Shown: positions 1-8,038 of the stretch, one piece after another
Layout: each line of letters starts with the position of its first letter
How positions within the stretch are numbered: the stretch's first letter is position 1
Source of the DNA: Sulfidibacter corallicola
Lineage (GTDB): Bacteria > Acidobacteriota > Holophagae > Acanthopleuribacterales > Acanthopleuribacteraceae
Length of the DNA stretch: 64,000 nucleotides
NCBI RefSeq assembly: GCF_017498545.1
Contig: NZ_CP071793.1
Coordinates: 5,171,001 to 5,235,000 of the forward strand
Reading direction: 5' to 3'
Program-made: the position numbers and the translations under genes
The notes under the pieces: model-generated
The model's input: only the letters and a program-made list of their open reading frames with translations
Told to the model about the DNA's origin: nothing
Database searches by the model: none

Positions 1-230
1 GCACCCTGCTCGCTGTGAATGAAAACCCCGCCGGCCACGGGCTGATTGTTGGCGGCTCCGTTGAGCGGGTTCTGAGGACCTTCCTCGAGGGCCGCGTTAT
101 AGGTGCGAAAAAAGGGGGTGGTCTTGCGGAAGCCGTCGGTATTGATGTTGGCCAGGTTGTTGGTGACCGTATCAAGTTCCAGTTGCCTGGCGATCAGCCC
201 CTGTGCGGCCGTGTAGAGTTCGGATTTCAT
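1..230 (-). CDS. flgF: Flagellar basal-body rod protein FlgF, N-terminal part (truncated by window edge)
   Basis: Reading from an ATG at 230 toward position 1 gives 76 residues that stay open to the window edge, so this is the 5' part of a gene. It begins MKSELYTAAQGLIARQLELD and then shows NNLANINTDGFRK, the conserved N-terminal signature of the flagellar rod/hook family (FlgB, C, E, F, G). The Asn-rich motif followed by a Phe-Phe segment fits the proximal rod proteins FlgF/FlgG, and FlgF is the better fit for the short start. These proteins are exported by the flagellar type III apparatus without a cleaved signal and polymerise into the rod. A GAGGTGG ribosome site lies just upstream. FlgG is the main alternative. 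Confidence 0.8.
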   Translation of the reverse strand, partial: MKSELYTAAQGLIARQLELDTVTNNLANINTDGFRKTTPFFRTYNAALEEGPQNPLNGAANNQPVAGGVFIHSEQG

Positions 231-254
231 GTGCCACCTCGCGGGAGGAGGTAG

Positions 255-271
255 AACAAGAGACATGCCAG
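255..271 (-). promoter_or_regulatory. Possible sigma-54 promoter of flgF
   Basis: The minus strand reads CTGGCATGTCTCTTGTT. The -24 half (CTGGCA) and the 10-nt spacing to the -12 TTG match the sigma-54 consensus TGGCACG-N4-TTGC, but the final GC of the -12 box is GT. It would start transcription about 15-20 bases before the flgF ribosome site. Sigma-54 control of flagellar genes is common. The match is imperfect and could be chance. Confidence 0.3.
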
Positions 272-511
272 GATCCGGAAAATGCCGTGCTGTATTGTCT
301 TATAATGCTGGAAACATTTGAATTACGTGTTGGTGGTTGCGAGGAGGAGTGGGTTGGGACCTGCGCTCGCTTTGAAATAGTACTTTGGGTAATTGGTTTG
401 AAATAAGGGTGTTGCGTCGATCGGGTGATTGTGGGCTTGGGGCGGATCCCTCTCGCGGCAACTCTTTCCGAGCCGGAAAAAAATGCCGGGATGTCCCCGC
501 CCCCGTTCGCG

Positions 512-1924
512 TCAGCTTCGATCGGTACCGAACCTCTTTTCCAAGTACCGGAAAACCGCGCGCAACGCGGTCGCTTCGCCGCCCTTGGGCGTGCCGGGAA
601 TGGCTTCGGTGCGCCAGCCGTAGACGTCCAGGTGGATCCAGTTCTTGTGGGGCTTGACGAATTCGTGGAGGTAGAGCGCGGCGGTGATGGCGCCCGCCAT
701 GCCGTTGGAGGCGCAGTTGCTCAGGTCGGCAATCGGGCTTTGCAGCATTTTCCGGTAGGGTACCCAGAGCGGCATGCGCCACAGCGGGTCGGCGACTTCG
801 TTTGCGGCCGCGGTCAACCCGGTGGCGATTTCGTCGGAGGGTGTCCAGAACCCGGGCAGGTCCTGGCCGAGGGCGATGCGGCAGGCACCGGTGAGGGTCG
901 CCATATCGATCACCAGGTCGGGGTTTTCCGAAACGGCTTCGGTGAGGGCGTCACACATGATGACGCGGCCTTCCGCGTCGGTGTTGTGAATTTCGACCGA
1001 GATGCCCTTGCGGGTCGGGATGATGTCGCCCGGGCGATAGGCCTCTTCGCCGGGAGAGTTCTCCACGGTAGGCACGAGCAGGCGAAGGCGGACGGGCAGT
1101 TGTTCGCTCATGATCAGGCCGGCAAGGGCGGTGGTCACCGCGGCGCCGCCCATATCCTTTTTCATCAGGCGCATGCCGGCGGCGCCTTTCAGGTCCAAGC
1201 CGCCCGTATCGAAAACGACCCCCTTGCCCACCAGGGTCAGCTTGGGATGGTTCGGGTTACCCCAACGCAGATCGACCAGGGCCGGTTCGCGTTTGCTGCC
1301 CTTGCCGACCGCGTGAATGGCTGGGAAGTTTTGGTCGAGCAGGTCGCGACCCTCGATGACGTGGACCTCGGCGCCGTGGTTCGCCCCCAGGTCTTTGATT
1401 TTTTGCGTCAGTTCTGCGGGGCCCAGATCGTTGGCCGGGGTGTTGATGAGGTCGCGACCGAGTTGCACCGAGGTAAGGGTGTTCACGACCTTGGATTCGC
1501 GCACGCGTTCATCGAGTCGCAGGGTGGGGAACTTTTTTTTGTCTTTTTTGCGCAGGTAGGGCAGGAACTGGTAGCTGGCGAGGCCCCAGCCGAGTGCGAA
1601 CTGCTCGGATTGGGTCGGGCTCCAGCCCTCCGCGGGAGCGGCAAAACCCAGTTTTCCGGGTAGGGCCGCGGCCAGTTTGGCGCCCAAAAACAGATGGGCT
1701 CGCGGGTCCTCCGGCCACTTTTCGGTGCCGGCCCACGCCTCGTGGGCTTGGCCGTTGTGGTTGGGGACGACCAACACCTGGCCGAAACTACCCTCGAAGG
1801 AGCTGCTGTCGAGGATGTGGCGCAAAAAAGTATCGCCTTCTTCGCGTCTGCGCTTCCATTCGGCGCGGTCGACGAGGACGATCGGCACACATGGAGATTC
1901 CGGAGCCTGGGATACTGGAAACAT
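512..1924 (-). CDS. Leucyl aminopeptidase family protein (peptidase M17)
   Basis: A 470-residue cytosolic metallo-aminopeptidase of family M17, which removes N-terminal residues from peptides using two metal ions. The N-terminal 170 residues are the poorly conserved macro-like domain. The catalytic half begins with LVGKGVVFDTGGLDLK near residue 231, and the hallmark NTDAEGR follows near residue 312; together they carry the active-site Lys, Arg and metal-binding Asp/Glu. Length is normal for the family (about 450-500). FDTGG replaces the usual FDSGG, a conservative change. It probably acts in peptide turnover. The exact substrate (PepA versus PepB-like) cannot be told from sequence. It stands alone, with 230 bases to the next gene. 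Confidence 0.92.
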   Translation of the reverse strand: MFPVSQAPESPCVPIVLVDRAEWKRRREEGDTFLRHILDSSSFEGSFGQVLVVPNHNGQAHEAWAGTEKWPEDPRAHLFLGAKLAAALPGKLGFAAPAEGWSPTQSEQFALGWGLASYQFLPYLRKKDKKKFPTLRLDERVRESKVVNTLTSVQLGRDLINTPANDLGPAELTQKIKDLGANHGAEVHVIEGRDLLDQNFPAIHAVGKGSKREPALVDLRWGNPNHPKLTLVGKGVVFDTGGLDLKGAAGMRLMKKDMGGAAVTTALAGLIMSEQLPVRLRLLVPTVENSPGEEAYRPGDIIPTRKGISVEIHNTDAEGRVIMCDALTEAVSENPDLVIDMATLTGACRIALGQDLPGFWTPSDEIATGLTAAANEVADPLWRMPLWVPYRKMLQSPIADLSNCASNGMAGAITAALYLHEFVKPHKNWIHLDVYGWRTEAIPGTPKGGEATALRAVFRYLEKRFGTDRS

Positions 1925-2122
1925 GATTCCCCCCTTGGGATGACAAAGTGATTGGCGCCTATTTTAGCGCGGTCGCGACAAGGCGGCCAGAAGGTCCGGA
2001 CCTGATCGAGCCCTCTTACCGGGACGGAACCATGGAGTCCGGCCGTCCCGAATCGCGAGGACTCGAAACGGCCCGGTTCTCTGTTCGACCGCCGGTGCAT
2101 CGATGGTCGTGAAGTCGGGTTG

Positions 2123-2150
2123 GACTCTCGGCACGGCGGGGCCGAGAGTC
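2123..2150 (-). terminator. Hairpin just after rppH
   Basis: Perfect 10-bp inverted repeat (GACTCTCGGC / GCCGAGAGTC) with an 8-base loop, five bases beyond the rppH stop codon. There is no U-tract on either side, so it is either a weak or factor-assisted terminator or a 3' stabilising stem. Confidence 0.45.
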
Positions 2151-2155
2151 GATGC

Positions 2156-2710
2156 TCAAGCCTGGGGAAGATCCAGTTCCGGCGCGACTTCCATAGCATG
2201 GGCCACGGCGCATTCGTAAACCGGTCGCTTGAACCAGATCGCGTTTTCGGCCGCGCCTTCGAGCGGCATCCAGCGCAGCTCGGCGAATTCTTCGTGGCTG
2301 GCCTTCGCCAGGTCGGGCGGGTCGTCGGGAAACAGGGCGGCAATGAAATAGTGTTGCTCCTGGCCGACTCGCGGTGCGAACTTTTTGCCCAGACGTTCGG
2401 GAAAACGGTAACGCAGGCCAAAGGGATATTCGTAAAGCAGGTCGATGTCCCGGACACCGATTTCCTCCGAGGCTTCGCGACGGGCGGCCTGTTCGGGTGT
2501 CTCGCCGGCATCCAGGCCCCCTTGCGGCCATTGCCAGGCTCCCGGGGTGTCGTGCCGTTCGCCGACCAGGATTTCCAGCCGGCCCTCGTGGAGGCGCAAG
2601 ATCAGGATGGCGGCATTGGGACGAAAGGGGCCCACGCCGGGGCACAGCGATTCCAGCGGATCGGGAACCCGAGGCTCCCTAAATTCCAAGTATTCTCTTG
2701 ATTTCATCAT
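2156..2710 (-). CDS. rppH: Nudix hydrolase, RNA pyrophosphohydrolase-like (RppH)
   Basis: A 184-residue Nudix enzyme. The Nudix box GX5EX7REUXEEXGU is intact at residues 64-86 (GGLDAGETPEQAARREASEE and following IGV), and the preceding WQWPQGG is typical of RppH/diadenosine polyphosphate hydrolases. RppH removes pyrophosphate from the 5' end of mRNA and so starts decay. Two consecutive ATGs (2710, 2707) can serve as start, and both lie inside the 3' end of the SelW gene, whose stop is at 2679-2681, so translation is probably coupled. The last 20 residues are variable. An NADH- or Ap4A-cleaving role is the alternative. Confidence 0.85.
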   Translation of the reverse strand: MMKSREYLEFREPRVPDPLESLCPGVGPFRPNAAILILRLHEGRLEILVGERHDTPGAWQWPQGGLDAGETPEQAARREASEEIGVRDIDLLYEYPFGLRYRFPERLGKKFAPRVGQEQHYFIAALFPDDPPDLAKASHEEFAELRWMPLEGAAENAIWFKRPVYECAVAHAMEVAPELDLPQA

Positions 2711-2900
2711 GTTCGGGAAACCTGCCCTCGCGGTGTTTGGAAAAAATCAGACGGCCATCCACCCACACGTCGAAAATGCCGCGCGAGCCGACTTCCAATT
2801 CACATTCGAAGGGTCCGAGCCCTTTCAGATATGCCGCCAGACCGGCGGCTCGAGGTTGGTAGTTTCAAACCCCGCAGTAGACGATCTTGAGTTGGTGCAT
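2679..2900 (-). CDS. SelW-family selenoprotein (Rdx fold), UGA-encoded selenocysteine at residue 12
   Basis: From ATG 2900 (ribosome site AGGAGA 8 bases upstream) the frame runs 74 codons to TAG at 2679. It is interrupted only by TGA at 2865-2867, codon 12. Reading TGA as selenocysteine gives YCGVUNYQPRAAGL, the CxxU redox motif and flanks of SelW/Rdx proteins. The rest also matches the family: a GIFDVWVDGRLIFSK strand segment and EGRFPE near the end. Length (73) is normal. The Rdx fold is thioredoxin-like and acts in thiol redox, probably with glutathione or thioredoxin. A hairpin with a GGUCU loop follows the TGA, as bacterial SECIS elements do. The gene overlaps rppH and follows the 3028-3516 gene. 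A conventional gene call would miss it. Confidence 0.9.
2833..2849 (-). promoter_or_regulatory. SECIS-like hairpin for selenocysteine insertion
   Basis: On the minus strand GCCGCCGGTCTGGCGGC forms a 6-bp GC stem with a 5-base GGUCU apical loop, starting 15 bases after the TGA. In Escherichia coli fdhF the SelB-binding SECIS also has a GGUCU-containing apical loop at a similar distance from UGA. It lies in the SelW coding region, as bacterial SECIS elements do. Confidence 0.75.
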
Positions 2901-3027
2901 GGACGGATCTCCTCTTCGTCCGGGAGGTGCTCGATGGAGAGAGTGTGTCGCCATTCTACACCAAGGTCCGGAATCGGCGAAGCCGAACGGATGGCTCTGC
3001 CGGGCGGACATGCCCATGGCGGTGCGC

Positions 3028-3516
3028 TCAGAAGGCCGCCCTGATTTCCGCCACTTTCTTGTCCAGCCAGCGCTCGAGCTCCCCGATTTTCTTTTGGAAC
3101 GCCTCGAAACTGAAGTCCCCGTTCTTCCATTTCTTTTCCAGGGTTTCGTAGCGCTTCTCCGCCTCTTTGCGGAGTTGGTCCAGGCGTTCCTGGGCCTTGT
3201 CGCTCCAAGGTTCGCCGTCCTGGGCCTTCATGCGCTCGTCGATTCGATCCTTGATGCGCTTCCATTCGTTTCGAGCGCGATCACCGAACTTCTCCCACTC
3301 GATTTTCGCGAGCGTCTTGCTGATTTCCGGATTTTTCAGGTAGTCCATGGGGTTCCACTCGCGCGTGTCCACGACGAAGTCTTCAAAACCCATTTCGTCC
3401 TTTTCCACGATGTGAAGTCCGCTTTTGGTTTGAATGATCCGGTACGCGGCCAGGAAATATCCCACGCCCAGAACGAGCACGAGAAAGATCGTCAGTCGAA
3501 ACGCCCACTTGAACAC
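3028..3516 (-). CDS. Membrane-anchored hypothetical protein with charged helical tail
   Basis: 162 residues starting at a GTG (3516) with a strong GGAGG site five bases before it. Residues 7-25 form one hydrophobic helix (FRLTIFLVLVLGVGYFLAAY), an uncleaved anchor or signal anchor. The remainder is highly charged and helical, rich in Glu, Lys and Trp, with a DKAQERLDQLRKEAEKRYE stretch likely to be a coiled coil. No known family is recognised. It lies 127 bases upstream of selW on the same strand and may head a small operon with selW and rppH. Function unknown. Confidence 0.7.
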   Translation of the reverse strand: MFKWAFRLTIFLVLVLGVGYFLAAYRIIQTKSGLHIVEKDEMGFEDFVVDTREWNPMDYLKNPEISKTLAKIEWEKFGDRARNEWKRIKDRIDERMKAQDGEPWSDKAQERLDQLRKEAEKRYETLEKKWKNGDFSFEAFQKKIGELERWLDKKVAEIRAAF

Positions 3517-3569
3517 GGTGGCCTCCTGGGAAGTTGCATCGATGGGTGAGAGATGGTCGAGTGATCCCT

Positions 3570-3782
3570 AACGGGTATCCATCCAGATACAGGGTGCTTT
3601 TTAAAGGGCTCCCCTGGATCGGTCAGGTTTCCAATGCGAGCTGCTATCGGCAGTCAGGTATCAGATTTCAGCTAATAACCTTCGAACGAGCCTCTTGCCA
3701 AAGCCTGACGCCTGATGGCTGATACCTGCCCATCCAGCCAAACCATTTTGGGAGACACGATTTTTCCGTTTCTGGATGGGCA
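3570..3782. repeat. Composite intergenic repeat, family A copy 1, with 56-bp element at 3727-3782
   Basis: This gene-free stretch resembles 9030-9235 and, more loosely, 6600-6770. It contains a CATCCAG...CCCCTGGATCGG segment, a middle part built from TCAGG/CTGAT-type words, and an end element of exactly 56 bp bounded by TGCCCATCCAG and its inverted copy CTGGATGGGCA. The same 56-bp element occurs at 9180, 41369 and 53786. It looks like a non-autonomous or REP-like element. No gene is seen between 3517 and 3972. Confidence 0.75.
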
Positions 3783-3972
3783 CTGAAGATCAAGCGTCGA
3801 TTTACCTTAGCACGGATGCTGGGCCCGCCCGGCTCCTTACAGCCCGAGGAACCCGGGCACATGCCACTTGGGGGAAATCGGCATGGTTCACTTGCATGGA
3901 ATGGTGGTTCCGCTCGATGCCGTTTTGACGGTTTAATGGTCAAAACACATTCGACTCACGAGGAGTTCCATC

Positions 3973-4626
3973 ATGATTCAGTTGTACACCGCCCCGACGC
4001 CCAACGGCCACAAGGTCAGTATCATGCTCGAGGAAACCGGACTGCCCTACCGAGTTCAGGCGCTCGATCTCGGTGCCAAACACCAAAAAGAACCCTGGTA
4101 CCTGGAAATCAATCCCAACGGCCGTATCCCCGCCATCGTCGACACCGACAACGAGGATTTCGCGGTCTTCGAGTCCGGGGCGATCCTGATCTACCTGGCC
4201 GAAAAGACCGGACAATTCCTGCCGCGCGACCCCAACCTGCGATCGGTGGCCTTGCAATGGCTGATGTTCCAGATGGGCGGCGTGGGGCCCATGCAGGGCC
4301 AGGCCCATGTGTTCCTCAACTACGCCCCGGAAAAAATTCCCTTCGCCATCGAACGCTATCAAAAGGAAACGTTGCGTCTCTACGGGGTGCTGGACCGGCG
4401 CTTGGCCGACCGGGAATACCTGGCCGATGAGCTCTCGATCGCCGACTTCGCCACCTATCCCTGGGTTCGCAGTCACGCCTGGGCCGGGCTGGACATCGAC
4501 CACCTGCCCCACCTGCGGGCCTGGATGGACGCCATGGCCGCCCGACCCGCCGTTCGGCGCGGGCTCGAGATTCCCAAGCGTCCGGAGTTGGAAGCCGTTC
4601 GCGAGGCCGGACGGAACATCATCTGA
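3973..4626 (+). CDS. yfcG: Glutathione S-transferase family, YfcG-like disulfide-bond oxidoreductase
   Basis: 217 residues with a full two-domain GST layout. The N-terminal thioredoxin-like domain begins YTAPTPNGHKV, nearly the E. coli YfcG sequence, followed by NPNGRIPAI (cis-Pro loop that holds glutathione) and FESGAILIYLAEKTG. The helical C-terminal domain contains LQWLMFQMGGVGPMQGQ, also YfcG-like. Nu-class GSTs of this type reduce disulfides with glutathione and have little transferase activity. ATG at 3973 follows GAGGAG. A terminator hairpin follows the stop, so it is probably monocistronic. Confidence 0.93.
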   Translation: MIQLYTAPTPNGHKVSIMLEETGLPYRVQALDLGAKHQKEPWYLEINPNGRIPAIVDTDNEDFAVFESGAILIYLAEKTGQFLPRDPNLRSVALQWLMFQMGGVGPMQGQAHVFLNYAPEKIPFAIERYQKETLRLYGVLDRRLADREYLADELSIADFATYPWVRSHAWAGLDIDHLPHLRAWMDAMAARPAVRRGLEIPKRPELEAVREAGRNII

Positions 4627-4657
4627 ACCGGTTGTCGTTTCGATCGATACCATGAAG

Positions 4658-4680
4658 GAGGGGGTCGGTTCGGCCCCCTC
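4658..4680 (+). terminator. Terminator between yfcG and the convergent beta-helix gene
   Basis: GAGGGGG and CCCCCTC form a 7-bp stem around a 9-base loop, followed by a short T-containing stretch. It sits between two convergent genes and could serve both. Confidence 0.6.
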
Positions 4681-4721
4681 TTCGTGGTCGAAATGCGGTG
4701 AACGGGTTTGTCCGACGCGCC

Positions 4722-6320
4722 TCAGTCGCAGGAACCGCGGTGGTTTTCAAGCTCGGTCATATCCAGCACGGTGACCCGATTGTCGTCGTCGAGGTCGGTC
4801 AAGTCGTCGTCGCTGGTCCAGCGCGAGGCCATCAAGTACAGGTCGTCCAGGTCCAGGTCGTTGTCGCCGTCCAGGTCGATGACCGCACCGCAGGGGTTGA
4901 CCTCGACCGCGCCGACGTCCGCAACCGAGCCGCGTGTGTTGCCGAACAGGTCGTCGCCAGGACCTTCGGCGCCCGCACCGATGACGGCCGAACCGGGACC
5001 GGGCGTACCGTAGGTGGTCGCCAGACGCTCGAACTCCGCACGAATGCTGGTGGCGCCGCTGAGAAAGGCACTGCCGTTCCAGCGCGGAAGCGTGATGTTT
5101 TCCGGGGGCGGCATCAGCAGTGGATCGTCTTCGATGGCGTTGGCGTCGTCGGTCATGTTGATCAATTCGAATTGGTCGAAGGGAATGGCGTTGTCGTCGT
5201 TGAAGTAGAGATTGTTGTTCAATGTGAAGGAGTTGGTGTCGGCCACGGGTGTGTCCGAGAAATCCTGATTGTCGCCGGGGCTGCGCGAACCGAAGGTGCC
5301 CGCCTGATCCGACCAGATGTTGTTGATGAAGCGAACGTTGTCGTTGACCGGGTTCTGCCCCTCGCGCACCATCTGCACCGTATAGGCCAGACAGGGCAGA
5401 TCGCCACTGATGGTGTTGTTGCGGATCAGGATGTCGGAACCGCCGCGGATCACGAACGACGAGCGCATGATGTGCGTCGCGTTGCCCAACATCAAGTTGT
5501 TCTCGATGGTGACGCCGACCGCTTCGTGAAACGCCAACCCTTCGTCTCCCAGGGTGATGAAGGAATGTTCCGCGAAGCCCTGCCAGTTCAGGAAGATGTT
5601 GCGGCGAATGTCGACATCGCCGACGGTGCTCAACTGTTCGCTGTTCTTCACAATGACGAAGCTGCCGAAGGAGTTGGTGTTGACGCGGCCGCTACCTTCG
5701 AAATCGTTGAAAAACACGTTGTCGGACACGCTGATGTCGTTGGCACCGTTGATTTCCACGTGCTCACCGGCCTGGGTTTGGGGGCCCTGATTGTAAAACA
5801 CGTTGCCGCGTACGGCGATTTCGCGTGCGCCGCCGTGGATGCGGACGATGTCCTGACTGAAACTGTCGTGTATCACGTTGCCCGTCAAGGTGATGCGTTC
5901 GACGGCGTCGGTTCCGCCCGGCTCGCCGATGCCGTCGCGGATCTCGACCACGAAGGGATCTCCGCCAAAGGTCGTCTGGCGCATCTCGAAGCCTTGGAGG
6001 GTGATGCCCTTGGCCTGGGTGCAGACCACGACCGGCCCCTGGTTCTCGAGCACCGCTTGAAGCGGGTTCTGGGCCCGAACGAGGACACCCTGGGTGAAAT
6101 CGCCGACCAGGGTGACCGTGCCCTCGTAGGTGCCGTCCATGACTTGGATCGTGGCGCCGTCGGGAACGTTGCCCAAGGCGTGGGTGATGGTGGCCCAAGG
6201 TTGGGCTTGGGTGCCCGGGTTGCCGTCGTTGCCGGTGGTGGCGACGAAAAAATCTTGGGCGGGTGCGAAAAAGGACATGAGAAAAAGTGTGGCGACATAG
6301 TATTTTAAATTGCTATTCAT
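4722..6320 (-). CDS. Secreted right-handed beta-helix protein with dockerin-like C-terminus
   Basis: 532 residues from ATG 6320, chosen because AGGAGA lies nine bases upstream and a good signal peptide follows (cleavage likely after SFFAPAQ). Repeated NN/DN-rich turns such as VTIENNLMLGNATHI and ILIRNNTISGD mark parallel beta-helix (pectate-lyase/PbH1) coils across about residues 20-440. Near the start, ATTGNDGNPGTQAQPWATI is typical of DUF1565-type beta-helix proteins. The last 55 residues carry two Asp-rich loops (DLDGDNDLDLDDL, DLDDDNRVTVLD), a dockerin-like calcium-binding pair. It is probably exported and may act on or bind polysaccharide. No catalytic residues can be assigned. Confidence 0.82.
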   Translation of the reverse strand: MNSNLKYYVATLFLMSFFAPAQDFFVATTGNDGNPGTQAQPWATITHALGNVPDGATIQVMDGTYEGTVTLVGDFTQGVLVRAQNPLQAVLENQGPVVVCTQAKGITLQGFEMRQTTFGGDPFVVEIRDGIGEPGGTDAVERITLTGNVIHDSFSQDIVRIHGGAREIAVRGNVFYNQGPQTQAGEHVEINGANDISVSDNVFFNDFEGSGRVNTNSFGSFVIVKNSEQLSTVGDVDIRRNIFLNWQGFAEHSFITLGDEGLAFHEAVGVTIENNLMLGNATHIMRSSFVIRGGSDILIRNNTISGDLPCLAYTVQMVREGQNPVNDNVRFINNIWSDQAGTFGSRSPGDNQDFSDTPVADTNSFTLNNNLYFNDDNAIPFDQFELINMTDDANAIEDDPLLMPPPENITLPRWNGSAFLSGATSIRAEFERLATTYGTPGPGSAVIGAGAEGPGDDLFGNTRGSVADVGAVEVNPCGAVIDLDGDNDLDLDDLYLMASRWTSDDDLTDLDDDNRVTVLDMTELENHRGSCD

Positions 6321-6559
6321 ATCGATGATTCTCCTGGACATGAATAAGATAAAAAAGTGAGCTTGGGTCGGAATCGCGATCGACGTCGGCTCGGGCGAGG
6401 ACTGCGCCCGAATCGACCACAGCGAACGTTTCGGGGAGGGCCTGTGGGGACTGCCTGAAGGAGGGCCTGCCGGCCATGGATCGTGGCTGTTCTGTCTATA
6501 TCCGATTTCACCGGACCGCGGATAAGCGGATCGGAGAGAGGGCAATTACGGAAAAGCCC

Positions 6560-6815
6560 GGCATTGCCATAGGCTACAACTTTGAAATGCCCACATTTTA
6601 ACTCGTGTCTTTGGGGAAACAGCGTTTTTTTGAAATGGTTCCTCGAAATCGGCGGGTCCCCAATGCAAACTGGCTTCGGCAGCCAGGCCTTAGGTGGCAG
6701 CCAATTAACTATGAACAAGTAACTTGCTGGGACATGACGTCTGAGGCCAGATACCGTGCCCATCCGGAAACAGGGATTCTTTGAAGGGTGATCTGGGGTC
6801 CCACAGGACAACCAT
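6560..6815. repeat. Degenerate family A repeat in a 930-base gene-free stretch
   Basis: Between 6321 and 7253 no gene is supported. Positions about 6600-6770 echo the 3570 and 9030 composites (run of T then GAAAtGGTTCC, TCGGCGGGTCCCCAATGC, GTGCCCATCCGG). Here the 56-bp element keeps only its left end (6757-6767); the right end is lost. The stretch 6816-7253 is AT-richer and must hold the promoter of the next gene, for example TTGACA at 7056-7061. Confidence 0.55.
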
Positions 6816-7253
6816 TGCATCGGGGTTTCAGTCGTCAGATATCAGGTTTCGGCTAGTTGGCTGAAAATACGTTCCTTGTATGGAGATCAGCGATTCTTTC
6901 CGAATGAGATCCGGTTTGGGAGACGGAATCGAGATCCTCTTCATGGTTGGAAAAAGACAACGCCCTTCGGCGGGGGCTCCCAAAAAAGGTAACCGCACAG
7001 GTGGTCCAATTGATTCAGGGTTCGCTGTGTTGCCTTTTGGATTGAGAGTATGTAGTTGACATTATTAGATTTGTGTTTTTTAGACGAGGCTGGGCGAGCA
7101 TGGCATTTCGATTGCCTTTTGGTCTTTCTGGCGACTCGACGCCCCCGCTTTTCGCACCCAGGCTGCATTCGATCTCTTTTGGGTTTGTCACCTTGGCGTT
7201 CGATTCGGGTCGATTCGCTATCGATTCAATCAAGTTTCCATAAGGAGTCAAGC

Positions 7254-7955
7254 ATGATGCATGTTTGTCGCAACGTCGCTCTCCCCCTCTTGTGTGCCGT
7301 CCTTGCCGTGGTGAGTCTCCCTTTGGCCGCCGGCGAGCCCTCCGGCGTGCTCGCTTCTCGCGCGGTTCGTGGCACCGCACAGCCCACCGCGAATGCTTTT
7401 CCCTCCATCGCGGAATCCAGTTCCTATCGCTACTTCGGTGGCAGCGATATGCTGCTCAACGAAAAAGGCGATGCCATCTTCATGAAATCCAAGTACGTCG
7501 AAATGGTGGTCGGTGGCTGGCAAAGCGAACTCACCTTGACCGCCATCGGCAGTGATGGGGACGTCGCCTTCGAGCGGTCCCTCGGCAGTAGTGTCTACCA
7601 GGGCGGTGTCGCCCTCGAAGGCGATGTATTGGTCGTGGCCCTCAACCCCGATTTGGTCTACATCGCCGCCACTGGAGTCGAACCGGCCATAGATCGGACC
7701 ATCGACGAAAAATTCACCATCGTGGCATTGAATGCAGAAACGGGTGAAGAAATCTGGCGCACGGAACTGTCCGGTAACGCCTGGTTCGTTTCTCCCGACC
7801 AAAACGGCGGTTGGCTGGTGCGGTACAGCGACAACCAGGAAACCGGATTCGAAGAGCATCTCGCCAAGCTGGACGGTGACGGGAACCTCGTCTGGGATCG
7901 CGTCACCGATGTGATCACCTGGGGTCCCTACGAAGACAAGGGAACGCGTCGCTGA
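7254..7955 (+). CDS. Secreted PQQ-like beta-propeller fragment protein, hypothetical
   Basis: 233 residues from ATG 7254, which follows TAAGGAG. Residues 1-27 are a clear signal peptide ending in PLAAG. The mature part shows propeller-like repeats such as IVALNAETGEEIWRTELSG and LAKLDGDGNLVWDRV, the pattern of PQQ-like/outer-membrane assembly propellers. There are only about three such blades, far short of a full eight-blade quinoprotein, so an enzyme role is unlikely. It is probably a periplasmic or surface protein of unknown job. A strong terminator follows. Confidence 0.7.
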   Translation: MMHVCRNVALPLLCAVLAVVSLPLAAGEPSGVLASRAVRGTAQPTANAFPSIAESSSYRYFGGSDMLLNEKGDAIFMKSKYVEMVVGGWQSELTLTAIGSDGDVAFERSLGSSVYQGGVALEGDVLVVALNPDLVYIAATGVEPAIDRTIDEKFTIVALNAETGEEIWRTELSGNAWFVSPDQNGGWLVRYSDNQETGFEEHLAKLDGDGNLVWDRVTDVITWGPYEDKGTRR

Positions 7956-7993
7956 GTCGCGCTCCGTTTCGATCCTTTCCTTATCGAATTGGT

Positions 7994-8030
7994 GCCCGAG
8001 GGTTTTTTCGAAAGCGCTCGGGCCTTTTTT
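7994..8030 (+). terminator. Rho-independent terminator
   Basis: GCCCGAG (7994-8000) pairs with CTCGGGC (8017-8023), followed directly by CTTTTTT. A classic intrinsic terminator for the 7254-7955 gene. Confidence 0.85.
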
Positions 8031-8038
8031 AAATTGGG

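Noticed and set aside
2865..2867. TGA as a simple stop, making 2679-2900 a pseudogene
   Set aside because: The TGA sits exactly at the CxxU position, the downstream frame is fully conserved to a proper stop, and a SECIS-like hairpin follows. A pseudogene would not be expected to show all three.
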